Source of the DNA: Nocardioides lijunqiniae
Lineage (GTDB): Bacteria; Actinomycetota; Actinomycetes; Propionibacteriales; Nocardioidaceae
Length of the DNA: 64,000 bases
Assembly: GCF_015024225.1 (NCBI RefSeq)
Contig: NZ_JACJGM010000017.1
Location: forward strand, 1 to 64,000
Reading direction: 5' to 3'
Every line of letters starts with the position of its first letter. Within the stretch, counting starts at the first letter, position 1. Below, piece after piece: positions 1-8,628 of this stretch. Below the pieces are notes generated by a model. That model searched no databases, was not told the DNA's origin, and saw only the letters and a list, made by a program, of their open reading frames with translations. Made by a program: the position numbers and the translations under genes.

Positions 1-198
1 CACCCCCTTCTGGGACTCTCTCTTCCCCCGCGGGGGGCGGGGTGTTGCGCCGGTCGACCGGCGAAACTCCCGTCTGCGGCGCAGATTCCTCCCCGGAACC
101 TCCAGTTTCGCCGGTCGACCGGCGATTCCTGAGCCAGAGTGACGCACGAGGCTCAGCGACAAGGCGACAGATCTATATGTCGACAAAGCGATTCGTTG
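1..198. repeat. Intergenic palindromic element downstream of parB
   Basis: No gene is visible in this leading stretch. It carries the 16-bp perfect palindrome CGCCGGTCGACCGGCG twice, at 48-63 and 109-124. The two copies are themselves arms of a 21-bp inverted repeat (48-68 and 104-124) separated by 35 bp. A separate CCCCCGCGGGGG palindrome lies at 25-36. The block lies beyond the parB stop and could be a terminator, or an operator for a gene beyond the window edge. Confidence 0.6.
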
Positions 199-1170
199 CT
201 AGATCGGCCTGTCGTTGCGGTTGCGGGGGTCCATGATGTCGATGATGCGGCGCAGGTCGTCGAGGGAGGCGAACTCGACGGTGATCTTGCCCTTGCGCTG
301 GCCGAGGTCGACCTTGACGCGGGTCTCGAGTCGGTCGGAGAGGCGCTCGGCGATGTCGGCGAGGCCGGGGGCGGTGGGACGGCGGCGGGCGCTGCGCTGG
401 CCGGTCGAGCCGACCTCCCCCACGGCCACGATCTCCTCGAGGCCGCGGACGCTGATGCCCTCGGCGACGACGCGCTGGGCGAGGCGGTCCTGGATCTCCG
501 GGTCCTCCACCGCCAGCAGGGAGCGGGCGTGCCCCGCGGAGAGGACGCCGGCCGCCACGCGGCGCTGCACGGCGGGGCTGAGCTTGAGCAGGCGCAGGGT
601 GTTGCTGATCTGCGGGCGGGAGCGGCCGATGCGGGTGGCGAGCTCCTCGTGCGTGCAGGAGAAGTCCTCCAGGAGCTGGGCGTAGGCGGACGCCTCCTCC
701 AGCGGGTTGAGCTGGGAGCGGTGGAGGTTCTCCAGCAGCGCGTCGCGCAGCATGTCGTCGTCCTCGGTCTGGCGCACGATCGCGGGGATCGCCTCCAGAC
801 CGGCCTGCTGGGAGGCGCGCCACCGGCGCTCGCCCATGACCAGCTCGTAGGCCTCGGGGCCGGTACGCCGCACGACGATCGGCTGGAGGAGACCGACCTC
901 GCCGATGGAGTGCACGAGCTCGGCCATCGCCTCCTCGTCGAAGACGCTGCGTGGCTGCACGTGGTTGGGCTGGATCTGGCCGATCGGGAGCTCGGCGAAG
1001 TACGCCCCCGCCTCGTTCGGGGGAGGCTCCGGGGCGGCCTCCGGGGCCGGCGCGGACGCGTCGCCGTCCGTCGAGGGGTCCTCGACGGACTGCTCGGGCG
1101 CGCTCGGGGCGGTCGGGATCAAGGACCCCAGGCCGCGGCCCAGGCCCCGGCGCTGCTGCGGACGGCTCAC
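199..1170 (-). CDS. parB: Chromosome partitioning protein ParB
   Basis: Centromere-binding protein, 323 aa, that loads on parS, spreads and is moved by ParA to segregate the origin. The N-terminus has the GRGLGSLI motif typical of chromosomal ParB. A disordered acidic linker follows, then the ParB/Srx CTP-binding domain (about residues 60-155) with MGERRWRA, a helix-turn-helix region ([16 protein letters not shown]) and a basic C-terminal dimerisation segment ([17 protein letters not shown]). The GTG start was chosen because it overlaps the parA stop by 4 bp (GTGA) and precedes [12 protein letters not shown]. The open frame runs further upstream only as a shadow of parA. Last gene of the leftward rpmH-parB cluster. 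Confidence 0.97.
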   Translation of the reverse strand: MSRPQQRRGLGRGLGSLIPTAPSAPEQSVEDPSTDGDASAPAPEAAPEPPPNEAGAYFAELPIGQIQPNHVQPRSVFDEEAMAELVHSIGEVGLLQPIVVRRTGPEAYELVMGERRWRASQQAGLEAIPAIVRQTEDDDMLRDALLENLHRSQLNPLEEASAYAQLLEDFSCTHEELATRIGRSRPQISNTLRLLKLSPAVQRRVAAGVLSAGHARSLLAVEDPEIQDRLAQRVVAEGISVRGLEEIVAVGEVGSTGQRSARRRPTAPGLADIAERLSDRLETRVKVDLGQRKGKITVEFASLDDLRRIIDIMDPRNRNDRPI

Positions 1171-2297
1171 GGACGTACCCCCTTGGTGGCGATCTCGCGC
1201 GCGGCCTCGAGATAGCTGAGCGCACCCGGGGACCCCGGGTCGTAGGTCATGACCGTCTGCCCGTACGACGGCGCCTCGGAGACGCGCACCGACCGCGGGA
1301 TCGAGGTCTTCAGCACCTGGTCGCCGAAGTGGTCGCGGACCTCCTCGGCCACGCCCGCGGCCAGCCGGGTGCGGGCGTCGTACATCGTCACCAGGATCGT
1401 GGAGACGGCGAGATCGGGGTTGAGGTGCGCCCGGACCATGTCGACGGTCTCGAGCAGCTGCCCGAGACCCTCGAGCGCGTAGTACTCCGCCTGGATCGGG
1501 ATCATCATCTCGTCGCCGGCGACGAGCGCGTTGAGGGTGAGCAGACCCAGCGACGGCGGGCAGTCGATGAAGACGAAGTCGAAGCGGTCGTCCCCCACGT
1601 CCTGGGCGGTGCCCACGAGGGGGTGACCGTTGATCGCGCGCTGGAGCCGACCCTCGCGGGCGACCACGCTGACCAGCTCGATCTCCGCGCCGGCGAGGTC
1701 GATGGTCGCCGGGACCACGAACAGGTTCTCGATGTCGGGGCACGGCGTCACCACGTCGGCGAGCGGGACGCCGTCGACGAGCGCGTCGTACGTCGAGGGG
1801 ACCCCGCGCCGGTGCTCGACGCTGAGGGCCGTGGATGCGTTGCCCTGGGGGTCGAGGTCGATGACCAGGACGCGCTGTCCCAGCTGGGCGAGGCCGGCCG
1901 CGACGTTCACGGTCGACGTGGTCTTGCCGACGCCGCCCTTCTGGTTGGCCACCACGAACACCCGGGTGGCCTGGGGTCGCGGCAGGGCCGGGCGGGCGGA
2001 TGCCTGCTGACGCGCCATCAGGCTGTGCTGCGCGGCGCGAGCCAGGGGAGTGGCCGCGTCCTCGAACGAGCCGCCCATCGAGGCGACGTCCGCCGCCGTC
2101 CTCACCGTCCTGCCGGCCGGGGCGGCGACGGGAGAGTGTGTTTCACGTGAAACACCTTCGGTCGGCGCCGTTTCACGTGAAACATCGCCCGTCGACCCGT
2201 CCCCCTCACCATCCCCAACTTGTGGATAACTGGCCTGGACCTGTGGATGGTCACGCTCAGGGGGCGGGTTGCCACCGGTGGAAAACTCCTCGGTCAC
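1167..2297 (-). CDS. parA: Chromosome partitioning ATPase ParA (Soj)
   Basis: Deviant Walker-A ATPase, 376 aa, that works with ParB to segregate origins and in actinobacteria links them to polar growth. The P-loop [14 protein letters not shown] lies near residue 125, followed by [13 protein letters not shown] and [20 protein letters not shown]. About 115 residues of low-complexity sequence precede the ATPase domain and contain VSRET twice, each encoded by a parS site. The GTG at 2297 is preferred because it overlaps the rsmG stop (GTGA), mirroring the parA/parB junction, and has AGAGG upstream. A longer frame starting with TTG at 2372 would overlap rsmG by about 80 bp and is less likely. Confidence 0.95.
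   Translation of the reverse strand: MTEEFSTGGNPPPERDHPQVQASYPQVGDGEGDGSTGDVSRETAPTEGVSRETHSPVAAPAGRTVRTAADVASMGGSFEDAATPLARAAQHSLMARQQASARPALPRPQATRVFVVANQKGGVGKTTSTVNVAAGLAQLGQRVLVIDLDPQGNASTALSVEHRRGVPSTYDALVDGVPLADVVTPCPDIENLFVVPATIDLAGAEIELVSVVAREGRLQRAINGHPLVGTAQDVGDDRFDFVFIDCPPSLGLLTLNALVAGDEMMIPIQAEYYALEGLGQLLETVDMVRAHLNPDLAVSTILVTMYDARTRLAAGVAEEVRDHFGDQVLKTSIPRSVRVSEAPSYGQTVMTYDPGSPGALSYLEAAREIATKGVRP
2139..2154. promoter_or_regulatory. parS site 1 (inside parA)
   Basis: TGTTTCACGTGAAACA, a perfect 16-bp match to the parS palindrome. It lies within the parA coding region and is read there as VSRET. Such intragenic parS near parA occurs in other actinobacteria such as Streptomyces. 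Confidence 0.95.
2169..2184. promoter_or_regulatory. parS site 2 (inside parA)
   Basis: CGTTTCACGTGAAACA, with one mismatch to the parS palindrome at its first base. It lies exactly 30 bp (ten codons) from site 1, in the same reading phase of parA, so both encode VSRET. Confidence 0.92.
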
Positions 2298-3031
2298 GCG
2301 TTCCGCCTCTGCTTGCGTCGTGTCTGATCTGATCTGCCCGGACGCCGTCCCGGCGTCTGGGCAAGCGGCCAAGATACCCGCGCGGGGTCGGCCCAGGGAA
2401 CCCGGACGGCAACGGTGGTGGAGGACAGCAGGCCCTCACCCAGGACGCTCACCTCCGGCTCGCCGCAGCCGAGGTCGCGCAACACCTTCCGTGCGCCCTC
2501 GACCTCGTCACCCACCGAAGACCCCTTCATCGCCACCATCGCGCCGTGGGCGTCCACCAGGGGCATCGACCACCCCAGCAACCGGTCCAGCGGGGCGACC
2601 GCGCGGGAGGTCACCACGTCGAACCGGCGCTGGCCGTGCAACGACTCCGCCCGACCCCGCACCACCTCGACGTGGTCGAGGCCGAGCTCGGCGACGACCT
2701 CCTCCAGGAACGTCGTACGACGCAGCAGCGGCTCCACGAGCGTCACCCGGACGTCGGCCCGAGCGATGGCGAGCACCAGTCCCGGCAGGCCTGCGCCCGA
2801 GCCGAGATCGACCAGCGAGCTGCCCTCCGGCACCAGGTCGCCCAGCACCGCGCAGTTCAGGAGGTGCCGGTCCCAGAGCCGGGGCGCCTCGCGGGGCCCG
2901 ATCAGGCCGCGCACCACGCCGGCGTCGGCCAGCATGGCCGCGTACCGCTCCGCCAGCGGAAGCCGGTCCACAGCAAACACCCTCCGGGCCACATCAGGCA
3001 CGGAGGGCGTCTGCGGGTGCTGCTCGCTCAT
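2294..3031 (-). CDS. rsmG: 16S rRNA (guanine-N7) methyltransferase RsmG (GidB)
   Basis: SAM-dependent methyltransferase, 245 aa, that makes m7G527 (E. coli numbering) in the 530 loop of 16S rRNA; loss gives low-level streptomycin resistance in several bacteria. The SAM-binding motif LVDLGSGAGLPGLVLAI lies near residue 72, with LWDRHLLNC before it and VVTSRAVAPLDRLL after it. The C-terminal tail is strongly basic ([17 protein letters not shown]). It overlaps parA by 4 bp. A parS site lies just upstream of the ATG. No strong ribosome-binding site is seen, but homology fixes the start closely. Confidence 0.95.
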   Translation of the reverse strand: MSEQHPQTPSVPDVARRVFAVDRLPLAERYAAMLADAGVVRGLIGPREAPRLWDRHLLNCAVLGDLVPEGSSLVDLGSGAGLPGLVLAIARADVRVTLVEPLLRRTTFLEEVVAELGLDHVEVVRGRAESLHGQRRFDVVTSRAVAPLDRLLGWSMPLVDAHGAMVAMKGSSVGDEVEGARKVLRDLGCGEPEVSVLGEGLLSSTTVAVRVPWADPARVSWPLAQTPGRRPGRSDQTRRKQRRNA

Positions 3032-3043
3032 CGCGAGGCACCG

Positions 3044-3059
3044 TGTTCCACGTGAAACA
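3044..3059. promoter_or_regulatory. parS site 3 (upstream of rsmG)
   Basis: TGTTCCACGTGAAACA, a canonical parS 16-mer with one asymmetric position. It lies in the 34-bp gap between khpB and rsmG, about 0.9 kb from sites 1 and 2. Confidence 0.93.
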
Positions 3060-3065
3060 TCGCGA

Positions 3066-3686
3066 TCACGCGGGGACGATCACCACGAAGCGGCGCGGCT
3101 CGGCGCCCTCCGACTCGGACGTCAGGCCGGCGGCCGCGACGGCGTCGTGCACGACCTTGCGCTCGAACGGGCTCATCGGGTCCAGCGAGACGGGCTCGCC
3201 GCTCTCGCGCACCTGCGCCACCAGGCGCTCGGCAAGCTCGACGAGCTGCTGGCGCTTCTCGGCGCGGTAGCCGGAGATGTCCAGCATCAGGCGGGACCGG
3301 TCACCGGTCTCGCGGAACACCGCCAGGCGCGTCAGCTCCTGCAACGCCTCCAGCACCTCGCCGTCAGGGCCGACCAGCTGCGAGAGGTCGGCACCCACGA
3401 TGGAGACGGCAGCGCGGTCGCCGTCGACGTCGATGTCCAGGTCGCCGTCGAGGTCGGCGATGTCGAGGAGCTCCTCGAGGTAGTCGGCCGCGATGTCGCC
3501 CTCGCGCTCCAGCTGCTGGATCCGCGTTCCTGCGGCCGGCGCGCCCTCCGTCGCGGGGCTCTCAGTGCCCTCAGCGCCCTCGTCGACCTCGTCGACCTCG
3601 GTGGGCTGGGTCTGGTCGCTCTGCGTCGCATCGCTGTCGATCAGCTCGGTGCTGTCGGTCTGCGCGGTGTCGGCGTCGGCACTCAT
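3066..3686 (-). CDS. khpB: RNA-binding protein KhpB/Jag (KH + R3H)
   Basis: Small RNA-binding protein of the yidC-linked Jag family, 206 aa. The first 55 residues are an acidic disordered extension. A degenerate KH domain follows, with the GxxG loop in LVGPDGEVLEALQEL, then an R3H domain from about residue 150 (LDPMSPFERKVVHDAV) ending in RRFVVIVPA. In Firmicutes KhpB partners with KhpA in RNA-based control of cell elongation; a role here is inferred from family and position. It overlaps the yidC stop by 4 bp (ATGA), so translation is probably coupled. Confidence 0.9.
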   Translation of the reverse strand: MSADADTAQTDSTELIDSDATQSDQTQPTEVDEVDEGAEGTESPATEGAPAAGTRIQQLEREGDIAADYLEELLDIADLDGDLDIDVDGDRAAVSIVGADLSQLVGPDGEVLEALQELTRLAVFRETGDRSRLMLDISGYRAEKRQQLVELAERLVAQVRESGEPVSLDPMSPFERKVVHDAVAAAGLTSESEGAEPRRFVVIVPA

Positions 3687-4762
3687 GGGGTGTCTCCCTT
3701 GTTCTCGTCAGGTCGGGGCGTGGGCTGCGCCGGCTTCTGGCCCGGCTTCTGGCCTGGCTTCTGGTTCCGCTGCTGCGCGGACTTCTGCGCCTGGCGCTGC
3801 TGGGCCTGGCGCTGGGCCTTGGTCAGCTTCTTGGGCTGCTGCCGGACGGCGGGGCGAGGGGCCTCGGGCTCGGCGACGACCTCCTCGGTCAGCACCGTCC
3901 CGTGCTTGGCAGCCTTCGCCTTGTCGCGCTCCTGCTTGGCCTGGAAGGCCGGGGTGCCGGGGGCGGGGTTGTTGCGGATCACGTAAAACTGCTGGCCCAT
4001 CGTCCACAGGTTGGAGGTGGTCCAGTACAGGAGCACGCCGATCGGGAACGCCACGCCACCGAGGCCGAAGGCCACCGGGAGGATGTAGAGCAGCATCTTC
4101 TGCTGCTGGGCGTAGGGCCCGCTGAGCGCGTCGGCCGGCATGTTCTTGCTCATCAGCTGGCGCTGGGTGGTGAACGTCGTGGCGGTCATGGCCAGCACCA
4201 GGAACAGCGCCACGAGCATCACGGCGACGTTGGAGTCGGGGTTGTCGCCCCACACGCGGGCGCCCCAGAAGCTGTCCTTGATCGGGATGACGCCGAAGAT
4301 CTCGGACTGCCCGAAGCTCGCGGCCAGGTCCTTGTTGAGGAAGCCGTGCGCCTTGTTGCTCTTGGCCGCCTGGTCGAGGAGGCGGAACAGCGCAAAGAAG
4401 ATCGGCATCTGGAGCAGGATCGGCAGGCACGAGGCGAACGGGTTGGTGCCCGTGTCCTTGTACAGCTTCATCGTCTCCTGGGCGAGACGCTCCCGGTCGT
4501 GGCCGTACTTCTTCTGCAGCTCCTTGACCTTGGGCTGGATCAGCTGCATGTTGCGGCTGGACTTGATCTGCTTGACGAACAGCGGGATCAGGCAGATCCG
4601 GATGACCAGGGTCAGGCCGATGATCGACAGGGCCCACGCCAGACCGCCATCCTTGTCGAGGCCCAGCAGCGTGAAGAGCTTGTGGAAGCCGATCATCACC
4701 GCCGAGATGACGTAGTACAGCGGCGTCAGGATGAAGTTGCCGATGTCGGACAGGGTTCCCAC
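3683..4762 (-). CDS. yidC: Membrane protein insertase YidC (Oxa1 family)
   Basis: Inserts membrane proteins with or without SecYEG; 359 aa, inner membrane. Actinobacterial type without the large periplasmic P1 domain: a short N-terminus enters the first membrane helix at once (PLYYVISAVMIGFHKLF), followed by a basic coiled hairpin (IQPKVKELQKKYGHDRERLAQE) and further helices, including FPIGVLLYWTTSNLWTMGQQ. The C-terminal 80 residues are K/Q/P-rich with repeated GQKPGQKP and are probably cytoplasmic. Encoded 3 bp after yidD and overlapping khpB. Confidence 0.95.
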   Translation of the reverse strand: MGTLSDIGNFILTPLYYVISAVMIGFHKLFTLLGLDKDGGLAWALSIIGLTLVIRICLIPLFVKQIKSSRNMQLIQPKVKELQKKYGHDRERLAQETMKLYKDTGTNPFASCLPILLQMPIFFALFRLLDQAAKSNKAHGFLNKDLAASFGQSEIFGVIPIKDSFWGARVWGDNPDSNVAVMLVALFLVLAMTATTFTTQRQLMSKNMPADALSGPYAQQQKMLLYILPVAFGLGGVAFPIGVLLYWTTSNLWTMGQQFYVIRNNPAPGTPAFQAKQERDKAKAAKHGTVLTEEVVAEPEAPRPAVRQQPKKLTKAQRQAQQRQAQKSAQQRNQKPGQKPGQKPAQPTPRPDENKGDTP

Positions 4763-4765
4763 GGA

Positions 4766-5017
4766 TCAGGCTCCTTGGTTGGGCGTCGTGTGGCCCGCGG
4801 CGACGCGGGAGGGGACGGGGTCGTAGCCACCCGCGGCCCAGGGGTGGCAGCGAGCCAGGCGGCGTACGGCGAGCCATCCGCCCCGGACCGTACCGTGCTG
4901 CTGCACGGCTTCGAGGGCGTAGGCCGAGCAGGACGGGTGGTAGCGGCACACCTGCCCGTACAGGGGGCTGATCACGGCGCGGTACGCCTTCAGGAGCCCG
5001 ATCACGACGTGCTTCAT
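4766..5017 (-). CDS. yidD: Membrane protein insertion efficiency factor YidD
   Basis: Small amphipathic protein, 83 aa, thought to assist YidC-dependent insertion. It shows the family signature [54 protein letters not shown], with all conserved cysteines. The ATG at 5017 is chosen because it overlaps the rnpA stop (ATGA) and precedes [12 protein letters not shown]. An upstream in-frame start at 5050 would add 11 residues lying inside rnpA. Confidence 0.95.
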   Translation of the reverse strand: MKHVVIGLLKAYRAVISPLYGQVCRYHPSCSAYALEAVQQHGTVRGGWLAVRRLARCHPWAAGGYDPVPSRVAAGHTTPNQGA

Positions 5018-5358
5018 GCGGCGCCCCTCGGTTGCACTCGACCGAGACAACGATCCAGGTCGGCGGCCAGTTCCGGCGTGGCCGCGCTCGAGGCCGCCGG
5101 CAGCGCCCGCACCACGAGGGCCGAGGAGACCGGCAGGGTGCCGAGGCGCTCGCGCACGAGGTGACGCAGCCGACGCTTGACCCGGTTGCGCACGACGGCG
5201 TTGCCGACCGCCTTGCTCACCACGAACCCCGCCCGCACCGGACCGACGTCCAGGGGCGCCAGGTGCACGACGAGGGTGCGCGAGGACGACCGGCGTCCCG
5301 TGCGGGACGCGCGGCGGAAGGTGTCGGCGTCGGTGAGCCGGTGCTCCGGTGGCAGCAC
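5014..5358 (-). CDS. rnpA: Ribonuclease P protein component
   Basis: Protein subunit of RNase P, 114 aa, which helps the catalytic RNA remove 5' leaders from pre-tRNA. It begins [23 protein letters not shown], has the [23 protein letters not shown] segment containing the RNR motif, and has the usual family length. GTG start. It lies 43 bp downstream of rpmH, the near-universal rpmH-rnpA pairing, and overlaps yidD by 4 bp. Confidence 0.97.
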   Translation of the reverse strand: MLPPEHRLTDADTFRRASRTGRRSSSRTLVVHLAPLDVGPVRAGFVVSKAVGNAVVRNRVKRRLRHLVRERLGTLPVSSALVVRALPAASSAATPELAADLDRCLGRVQPRGAA

Positions 5359-5401
5359 GAGTGGGGCGCGTCTGGCCAGGTCGGCCGGAGGACGCAGACC
5401 C

Positions 5402-5539
5402 TCAGACGGCCAGTTCCTTGCGCCCCTTGCGGCGGCGCTGCGACAGGATGGCGCGACCGGCGCGGGTGCGCATGCGCAGGCGGAACCCGTGCACCTTGTG
5501 GCGACGACGGTTGTTCGGCTGGTACGTACGCTTGCTCAC
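5402..5539 (-). CDS. rpmH: 50S ribosomal protein L34
   Basis: 45-aa ribosomal protein reading [18 protein letters not shown] with the tail [11 protein letters not shown]. The GTG start at 5539 and TGA at 5402-5404 give the standard L34 length. It is the first gene of the leftward cluster and faces away from the oriC candidate, so its promoter must lie in the 5540-6067 intergenic region. Confidence 0.98.
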   Translation of the reverse strand: MSKRTYQPNNRRRHKVHGFRLRMRTRAGRAILSQRRRKGRKELAV

Positions 5540-6067
5540 GACTGTGTCTCTTTCGGTTGGTTCGGGAAGGGTCACGCCGGTGGATCGGCAGTGCCTGGCC
5601 CCTCGGGACGAGCCCGGGAGGCCGGTTCAACTGGCACCGCCCATCCACGGAGACGACAACTCATCCCGTGGACATGCGGCACCGGTCGACACCGGGCGAC
5701 CGGCCAACGGTACGCGCGGGTCCTCCACAGGGTCAAACCGGTGACCGACCCTTCTCCACCGGTTCCGTCCCTGCCTGTGGATGACGGCTTGCCGGGGCTG
5801 CCGGACGCGGGTTACGTTCGGGCCACCGAGGTTCCCCCGCAGCTCCCGGACGCACCGACTCGACGCGGTCTGTGACCTCCGCCACATCGGTGGACAAAGG
5901 GCACCTGACCTGCGAGAACAGCCGAGATCGAGGTGGCCGGCTGTGTCTCGGACCGGCTCTCTCCACAGACACAGAGTCGGGTTCACAACCTGTGGACAAA
6001 CTTGTGGACACAGCGTCCCGCTGGGGGCGGAACGAACGACTCGGGTCCGAAAGGCGGCGGGAGCCAC
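5540..6067. other. Candidate oriC (rpmH-dnaA intergenic region)
   Basis: A 528-bp gap between divergent rpmH and dnaA with DnaA boxes. A perfect TGTGGACAA (TTGTCCACA on the other strand) lies at 5991-5999. One-mismatch copies are TGTGGACAC at 6003-6011 and GGTGGACAA at 5889-5897. Weaker ones are TGTGGATGA at 5776-5784, TCCTCCACA at 5721-5729 and CTCTCCACA at 5959-5967. Density is highest just before dnaA. The region also holds the rpmH and dnaA promoters. No clear AT-rich unwinding element is visible. A second weaker cluster lies before dnaN, so the functional origin could be split. Confidence 0.7.
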
Positions 6068-7504
6068 GTGGAGCACATGACGTCCGACCTCGACCAGGCG
6101 TGGCGCCAGGTCGTCAACGACCTGCAGCCCAACCAGCGGGCCTGGCTGCGCGCCAGCAAGCCGGTCACCCTGCACGAGAACACCGCGATCATCGCGGTCC
6201 CCAACGACTTCACCCGGGTGCAGCTCGAGGGTCGGCTGCGGGGGCAGCTCGAGGACGCGCTGACGGTCAGCTTCGCGCGCGAGATCCGGATCGCCGTCAC
6301 CGTCGACGCCGCGCTCGACGACGGGCAGATGATGCCCGACCACCCGCGTGGCGATTCGGAGACAAGTCGAGAAGTCGACATATCGACCACACCGCAGGCG
6401 CCGCCTGCCGCGCCGGCACCGGTGTTCGTCCCCGAGGCCACCGAGTCGATGAAGGGCAGCGCCCTGGAGACGCGGCTCAACCCGAAGTACACCTTCGAGA
6501 CCTTCGTCATCGGCAGCTCCAACCGCTTCCCCCACGCCGCGGCCGTCGCCGTGGCCGAGGCGCCGGGCAAGGCCTACAACCCGCTGCTCGTCTACGGCGA
6601 CTCCGGGCTGGGCAAGACCCACCTGCTCCACGCGATCGGCCACTACGTGCGCAGCCTCTACGCCGGCGCGAAGGTGCGCTACGTGTCGAGCGAGGAGTTC
6701 ACCAACGAGTTCATCAACGCGATCCGCGACGACCGGCAGGACCGGTTCAAGCGGCGCTACCGCGACGTCGACGTGCTGCTCATCGACGACATCCAGTTCC
6801 TGGAGGGCAAGACCCAGACCCAGGAGGAGTTCTTCCACACGTTCAACACCCTCCACAACGCCAACAAGCAGATCGTGCTGACCTCCGACCGGGCGCCCAA
6901 GCGGCTCGAGGCGCTCGAGGACCGGCTGCGCAACCGGTTCGAGTGGGGCCTGATCACCGACGTCCAGCCTCCCGACCTGGAGACGCGGATCGCGATCCTG
7001 CGCAAGAAGGCGGCGATGGACCGGCTCACGGCGCCGCCCGACGTGCTGGAGTTCATCGCCTCCAAGATCCAGACCAACATCCGCGAGCTCGAGGGCGCAC
7101 TGATCCGGGTGACGGCGTTCGCCAACCTCAACCGCCAGGAGGTCGACATGACCCTGGCCGAAATCGTCCTCAAGGACCTGATCCCCGAGGGCGGCGAGCC
7201 GGAGATCACGGCCTCGCTGATCATCGCCCAGACCGCGGCCTACTTCGGGCTCAGCATCGAGGAGCTCACCGGACCCAGCCGCGGCCGGCACCTGGTCATG
7301 GCGCGCCAGATCGCGATGTACCTGTGCCGCGAGCTCACCGACCTCTCGCTGCCCAAGATCGGCGCGCAGTTCGGCAACCGCGACCACACCACGGTCATGT
7401 ACGCCGACCGCAAGATCAACCAGCTGCTCGCCGAGCGTCGCGCGGTCTTCAACCAGGTCAGCGAGCTCACCAACCGCGTGAAGATGCAGGCCCGCCAGTC
7501 CTGA
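6068..7504 (+). CDS. dnaA: Chromosomal replication initiator DnaA
   Basis: AAA+ initiator, 478 aa, that binds DnaA boxes and melts oriC. Domain I lies at about residues 1-90, a proline-rich linker at about 95-130, and the ATPase starts at [19 protein letters not shown] with Walker [16 protein letters not shown] and Walker [14 protein letters not shown]. The C-terminal helix-turn-helix carries [17 protein letters not shown]. The usual second glycine of FGGRDHTTV is asparagine here. The GTG at 6068 is preferred, with GGCGGGAG just upstream; an ATG three codons later is the alternative. The open frame continues upstream to 5933 through DnaA boxes, which is unlikely to be coding. Confidence 0.97.
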   Translation: MEHMTSDLDQAWRQVVNDLQPNQRAWLRASKPVTLHENTAIIAVPNDFTRVQLEGRLRGQLEDALTVSFAREIRIAVTVDAALDDGQMMPDHPRGDSETSREVDISTTPQAPPAAPAPVFVPEATESMKGSALETRLNPKYTFETFVIGSSNRFPHAAAVAVAEAPGKAYNPLLVYGDSGLGKTHLLHAIGHYVRSLYAGAKVRYVSSEEFTNEFINAIRDDRQDRFKRRYRDVDVLLIDDIQFLEGKTQTQEEFFHTFNTLHNANKQIVLTSDRAPKRLEALEDRLRNRFEWGLITDVQPPDLETRIAILRKKAAMDRLTAPPDVLEFIASKIQTNIRELEGALIRVTAFANLNRQEVDMTLAEIVLKDLIPEGGEPEITASLIIAQTAAYFGLSIEELTGPSRGRHLVMARQIAMYLCRELTDLSLPKIGAQFGNRDHTTVMYADRKINQLLAERRAVFNQVSELTNRVKMQARQS

Positions 7505-7628
7505 CCTCTCCGCTCCGGCGGTCGACGAGGGACGAAGTCCCGTCTCGAGACCCTGAGGGGAGACCCAAGCATCCGGGGTTTCGAGACGGTTGCTGCGCAA
7601 CCTCCTCAACCCCCGGGACGAGGGACCG
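7505..7628. repeat. Dispersed Nocardioides-type palindromic repeat, locus 1
   Basis: The dnaA-ohrR gap is filled by two half-units of a repeat family. The first, about 7518-7553, has the GGTCGACGAG...GTCTCGAGACC form. The second, about 7577-7613, reads GGTTTCGAGACGGTTGCTGC followed by GCAACCTCCTCAACC. Each half-unit has complementary ends and can fold. Related half-units occur at 36573-36684, 43674-44147 and 44515-44690. The genes on both sides converge, so it may also end transcription. Confidence 0.7.
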
Positions 7629-8081
7629 TCAGTCGGGGACGGAGTCGTCGAGGCCGACGAGCATCCGGTCGAGCAGGCTGCGCAGCTGGGCGGCCTCGGC
7701 CTCGCTGAGTCCCATCCCGCTCGCGATGCCGAGAGGTACGTCGGCGACCCGGTCGCGCCGCTCCCACCCCGTGGGCGTCACCTCCAGCAGCACGCGGCGC
7801 TCGTCGGCCGGGTCGCGCCGGCGTCCGAGGTGCCCCGCCGCCTCCAGGCGCTTGAGCACCGGGGTGAGCGTGCCCGAGTCCAGGCGCAGGCGCGCTCCGA
7901 GCTCGCCCACGGTCATCGGATCGTCGGCCTCCCACAGCGCGAGCAGGCACAGGTACTGCGGGTAGGTGAGCCCGGCCTGCGCCAGCAGCGCCGAGTAGCG
8001 GCGCGTCACCGCGCGGCTGGCGGCGTACAGGGGGAAGCAGAGCTGGGCGTCCAGGCCCAGCTGCGGGAACGACGTGGTCAC
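7629..8081 (-). CDS. ohrR: Organic-hydroperoxide-sensing repressor OhrR (MarR family)
   Basis: MarR-family winged-helix repressor, 150 aa. The N-terminus [18 protein letters not shown] puts a cysteine at position 15, the sensing cysteine of Bacillus subtilis OhrR. The DNA-binding part has [14 protein letters not shown] and [30 protein letters not shown], followed by the wing [15 protein letters not shown] see no C-terminal partner cysteine, so it resembles the 1-Cys class, which is oxidised through a mixed disulfide. Divergent from ohr across a 52-bp gap containing an inverted repeat. GTG start. Confidence 0.9.
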   Translation of the reverse strand: MTTSFPQLGLDAQLCFPLYAASRAVTRRYSALLAQAGLTYPQYLCLLALWEADDPMTVGELGARLRLDSGTLTPVLKRLEAAGHLGRRRDPADERRVLLEVTPTGWERRDRVADVPLGIASGMGLSEAEAAQLRSLLDRMLVGLDDSVPD

Positions 8082-8098
8082 ACCCTCAGTCTAGCCCT

Positions 8099-8120
8099 TG
8101 CACAATTCAGTTGTGCACAA
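8099..8120. promoter_or_regulatory. Probable OhrR operator
   Basis: TGCACAA (8099-8105), a 5-bp spacer TTCAG, then TTGTGCA (8111-8117) form a perfect 7-bp inverted repeat in the ohrR-ohr gap. A further partial half-site TTGT follows at 8126-8129. It resembles OhrR operators with CAATT/AATTG cores and is placed to control both genes. Confidence 0.75.
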
Positions 8121-8133
8121 TATATTTGTCCAC

Positions 8134-8550
8134 ATGAACACTCTCTACACGGCCTCCGCCGTCGCCACGGGCGACGGCCGCAACGGTCACGTCCAGTCCA
8201 CCGACGGCCTCGTCGACACCGACGTCCGCACGCCCACCGAGCTGGGCGGCCCCGGCGGCGCGACCAACCCCGAGCAGCTCTTCGCCGCGGGGTACGCCGC
8301 GTGCTTCCACTCCGCGCTCAAGCTGGTCGCCGGCCAGGCCAAGGCCGACACCACCGACTCCGAGGTCGTCGCCGACGTCTCCCTGGGCGCCAACGACAAC
8401 GGCGGCTTCGGCCTCGCCGTCCAGCTCGAGGTGACGCTGCCCGCGATCGAGCGGGAGCAGGCCGAGCAGCTCGTCGCGAAGGCCCACGAGGTCTGCCCCT
8501 ACTCCAACGCCACGCGCGGCAACATCGAGGTCACCCTCACGGTCGCCTGA
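8134..8550 (+). CDS. ohr: Organic hydroperoxide resistance protein Ohr
   Basis: Thiol-dependent peroxidase of the Ohr/OsmC family, 138 aa, reducing organic and fatty-acid hydroperoxides in the cytoplasm. It starts [20 protein letters not shown]. The two catalytic cysteines are visible in [14 protein letters not shown] and [13 protein letters not shown]. The ATG at 8134 fits the family; an earlier start at 8098 would place the operator inside the gene. Its partner is the adjacent OhrR. The pair sits between dnaA and dnaN, where most actinobacteria have only an intergenic region. Confidence 0.95.
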   Translation: MNTLYTASAVATGDGRNGHVQSTDGLVDTDVRTPTELGGPGGATNPEQLFAAGYAACFHSALKLVAGQAKADTTDSEVVADVSLGANDNGGFGLAVQLEVTLPAIEREQAEQLVAKAHEVCPYSNATRGNIEVTLTVA

Positions 8551-8596
8551 GCGACCCCCCGGCAGACGATGCCGACAGCACCACAGCAACCCGCCC

Positions 8597-8628
8597 GGGG
8601 CGCTGTCTCCCTGTGGAGGCAGCGCCCC
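8597..8628 (+). terminator. Hairpin terminator after ohr
   Basis: GGGGCGCTG.CTCC and GGAG.CAGCGCCCC pair around a CTGT loop, giving about 13 base pairs with one opposed T/G position. It lies 47 bp past the ohr stop. There is no T-tract, as is common in high-GC actinobacteria. Confidence 0.7.

Noticed and set aside
175..184. ATATGTCGAC near parB matching the inverse of a site inside dnaA (around 6374)
   Set aside because: A shared 10-mer containing GTCGAC is plausible by chance and the second copy is within conserved coding sequence.
2298..2372. Longer ParA starting with TTG at 2372
   Set aside because: It would overlap rsmG by about 80 bp; the GTG at 2297 gives a 4-bp overlap like its neighbours and has a ribosome-binding site.
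5627..7609. 660-aa minus-strand frame across oriC and dnaA
   Set aside because: It runs antisense to dnaA and through DnaA boxes and a repeat element, with no recognisable domain.
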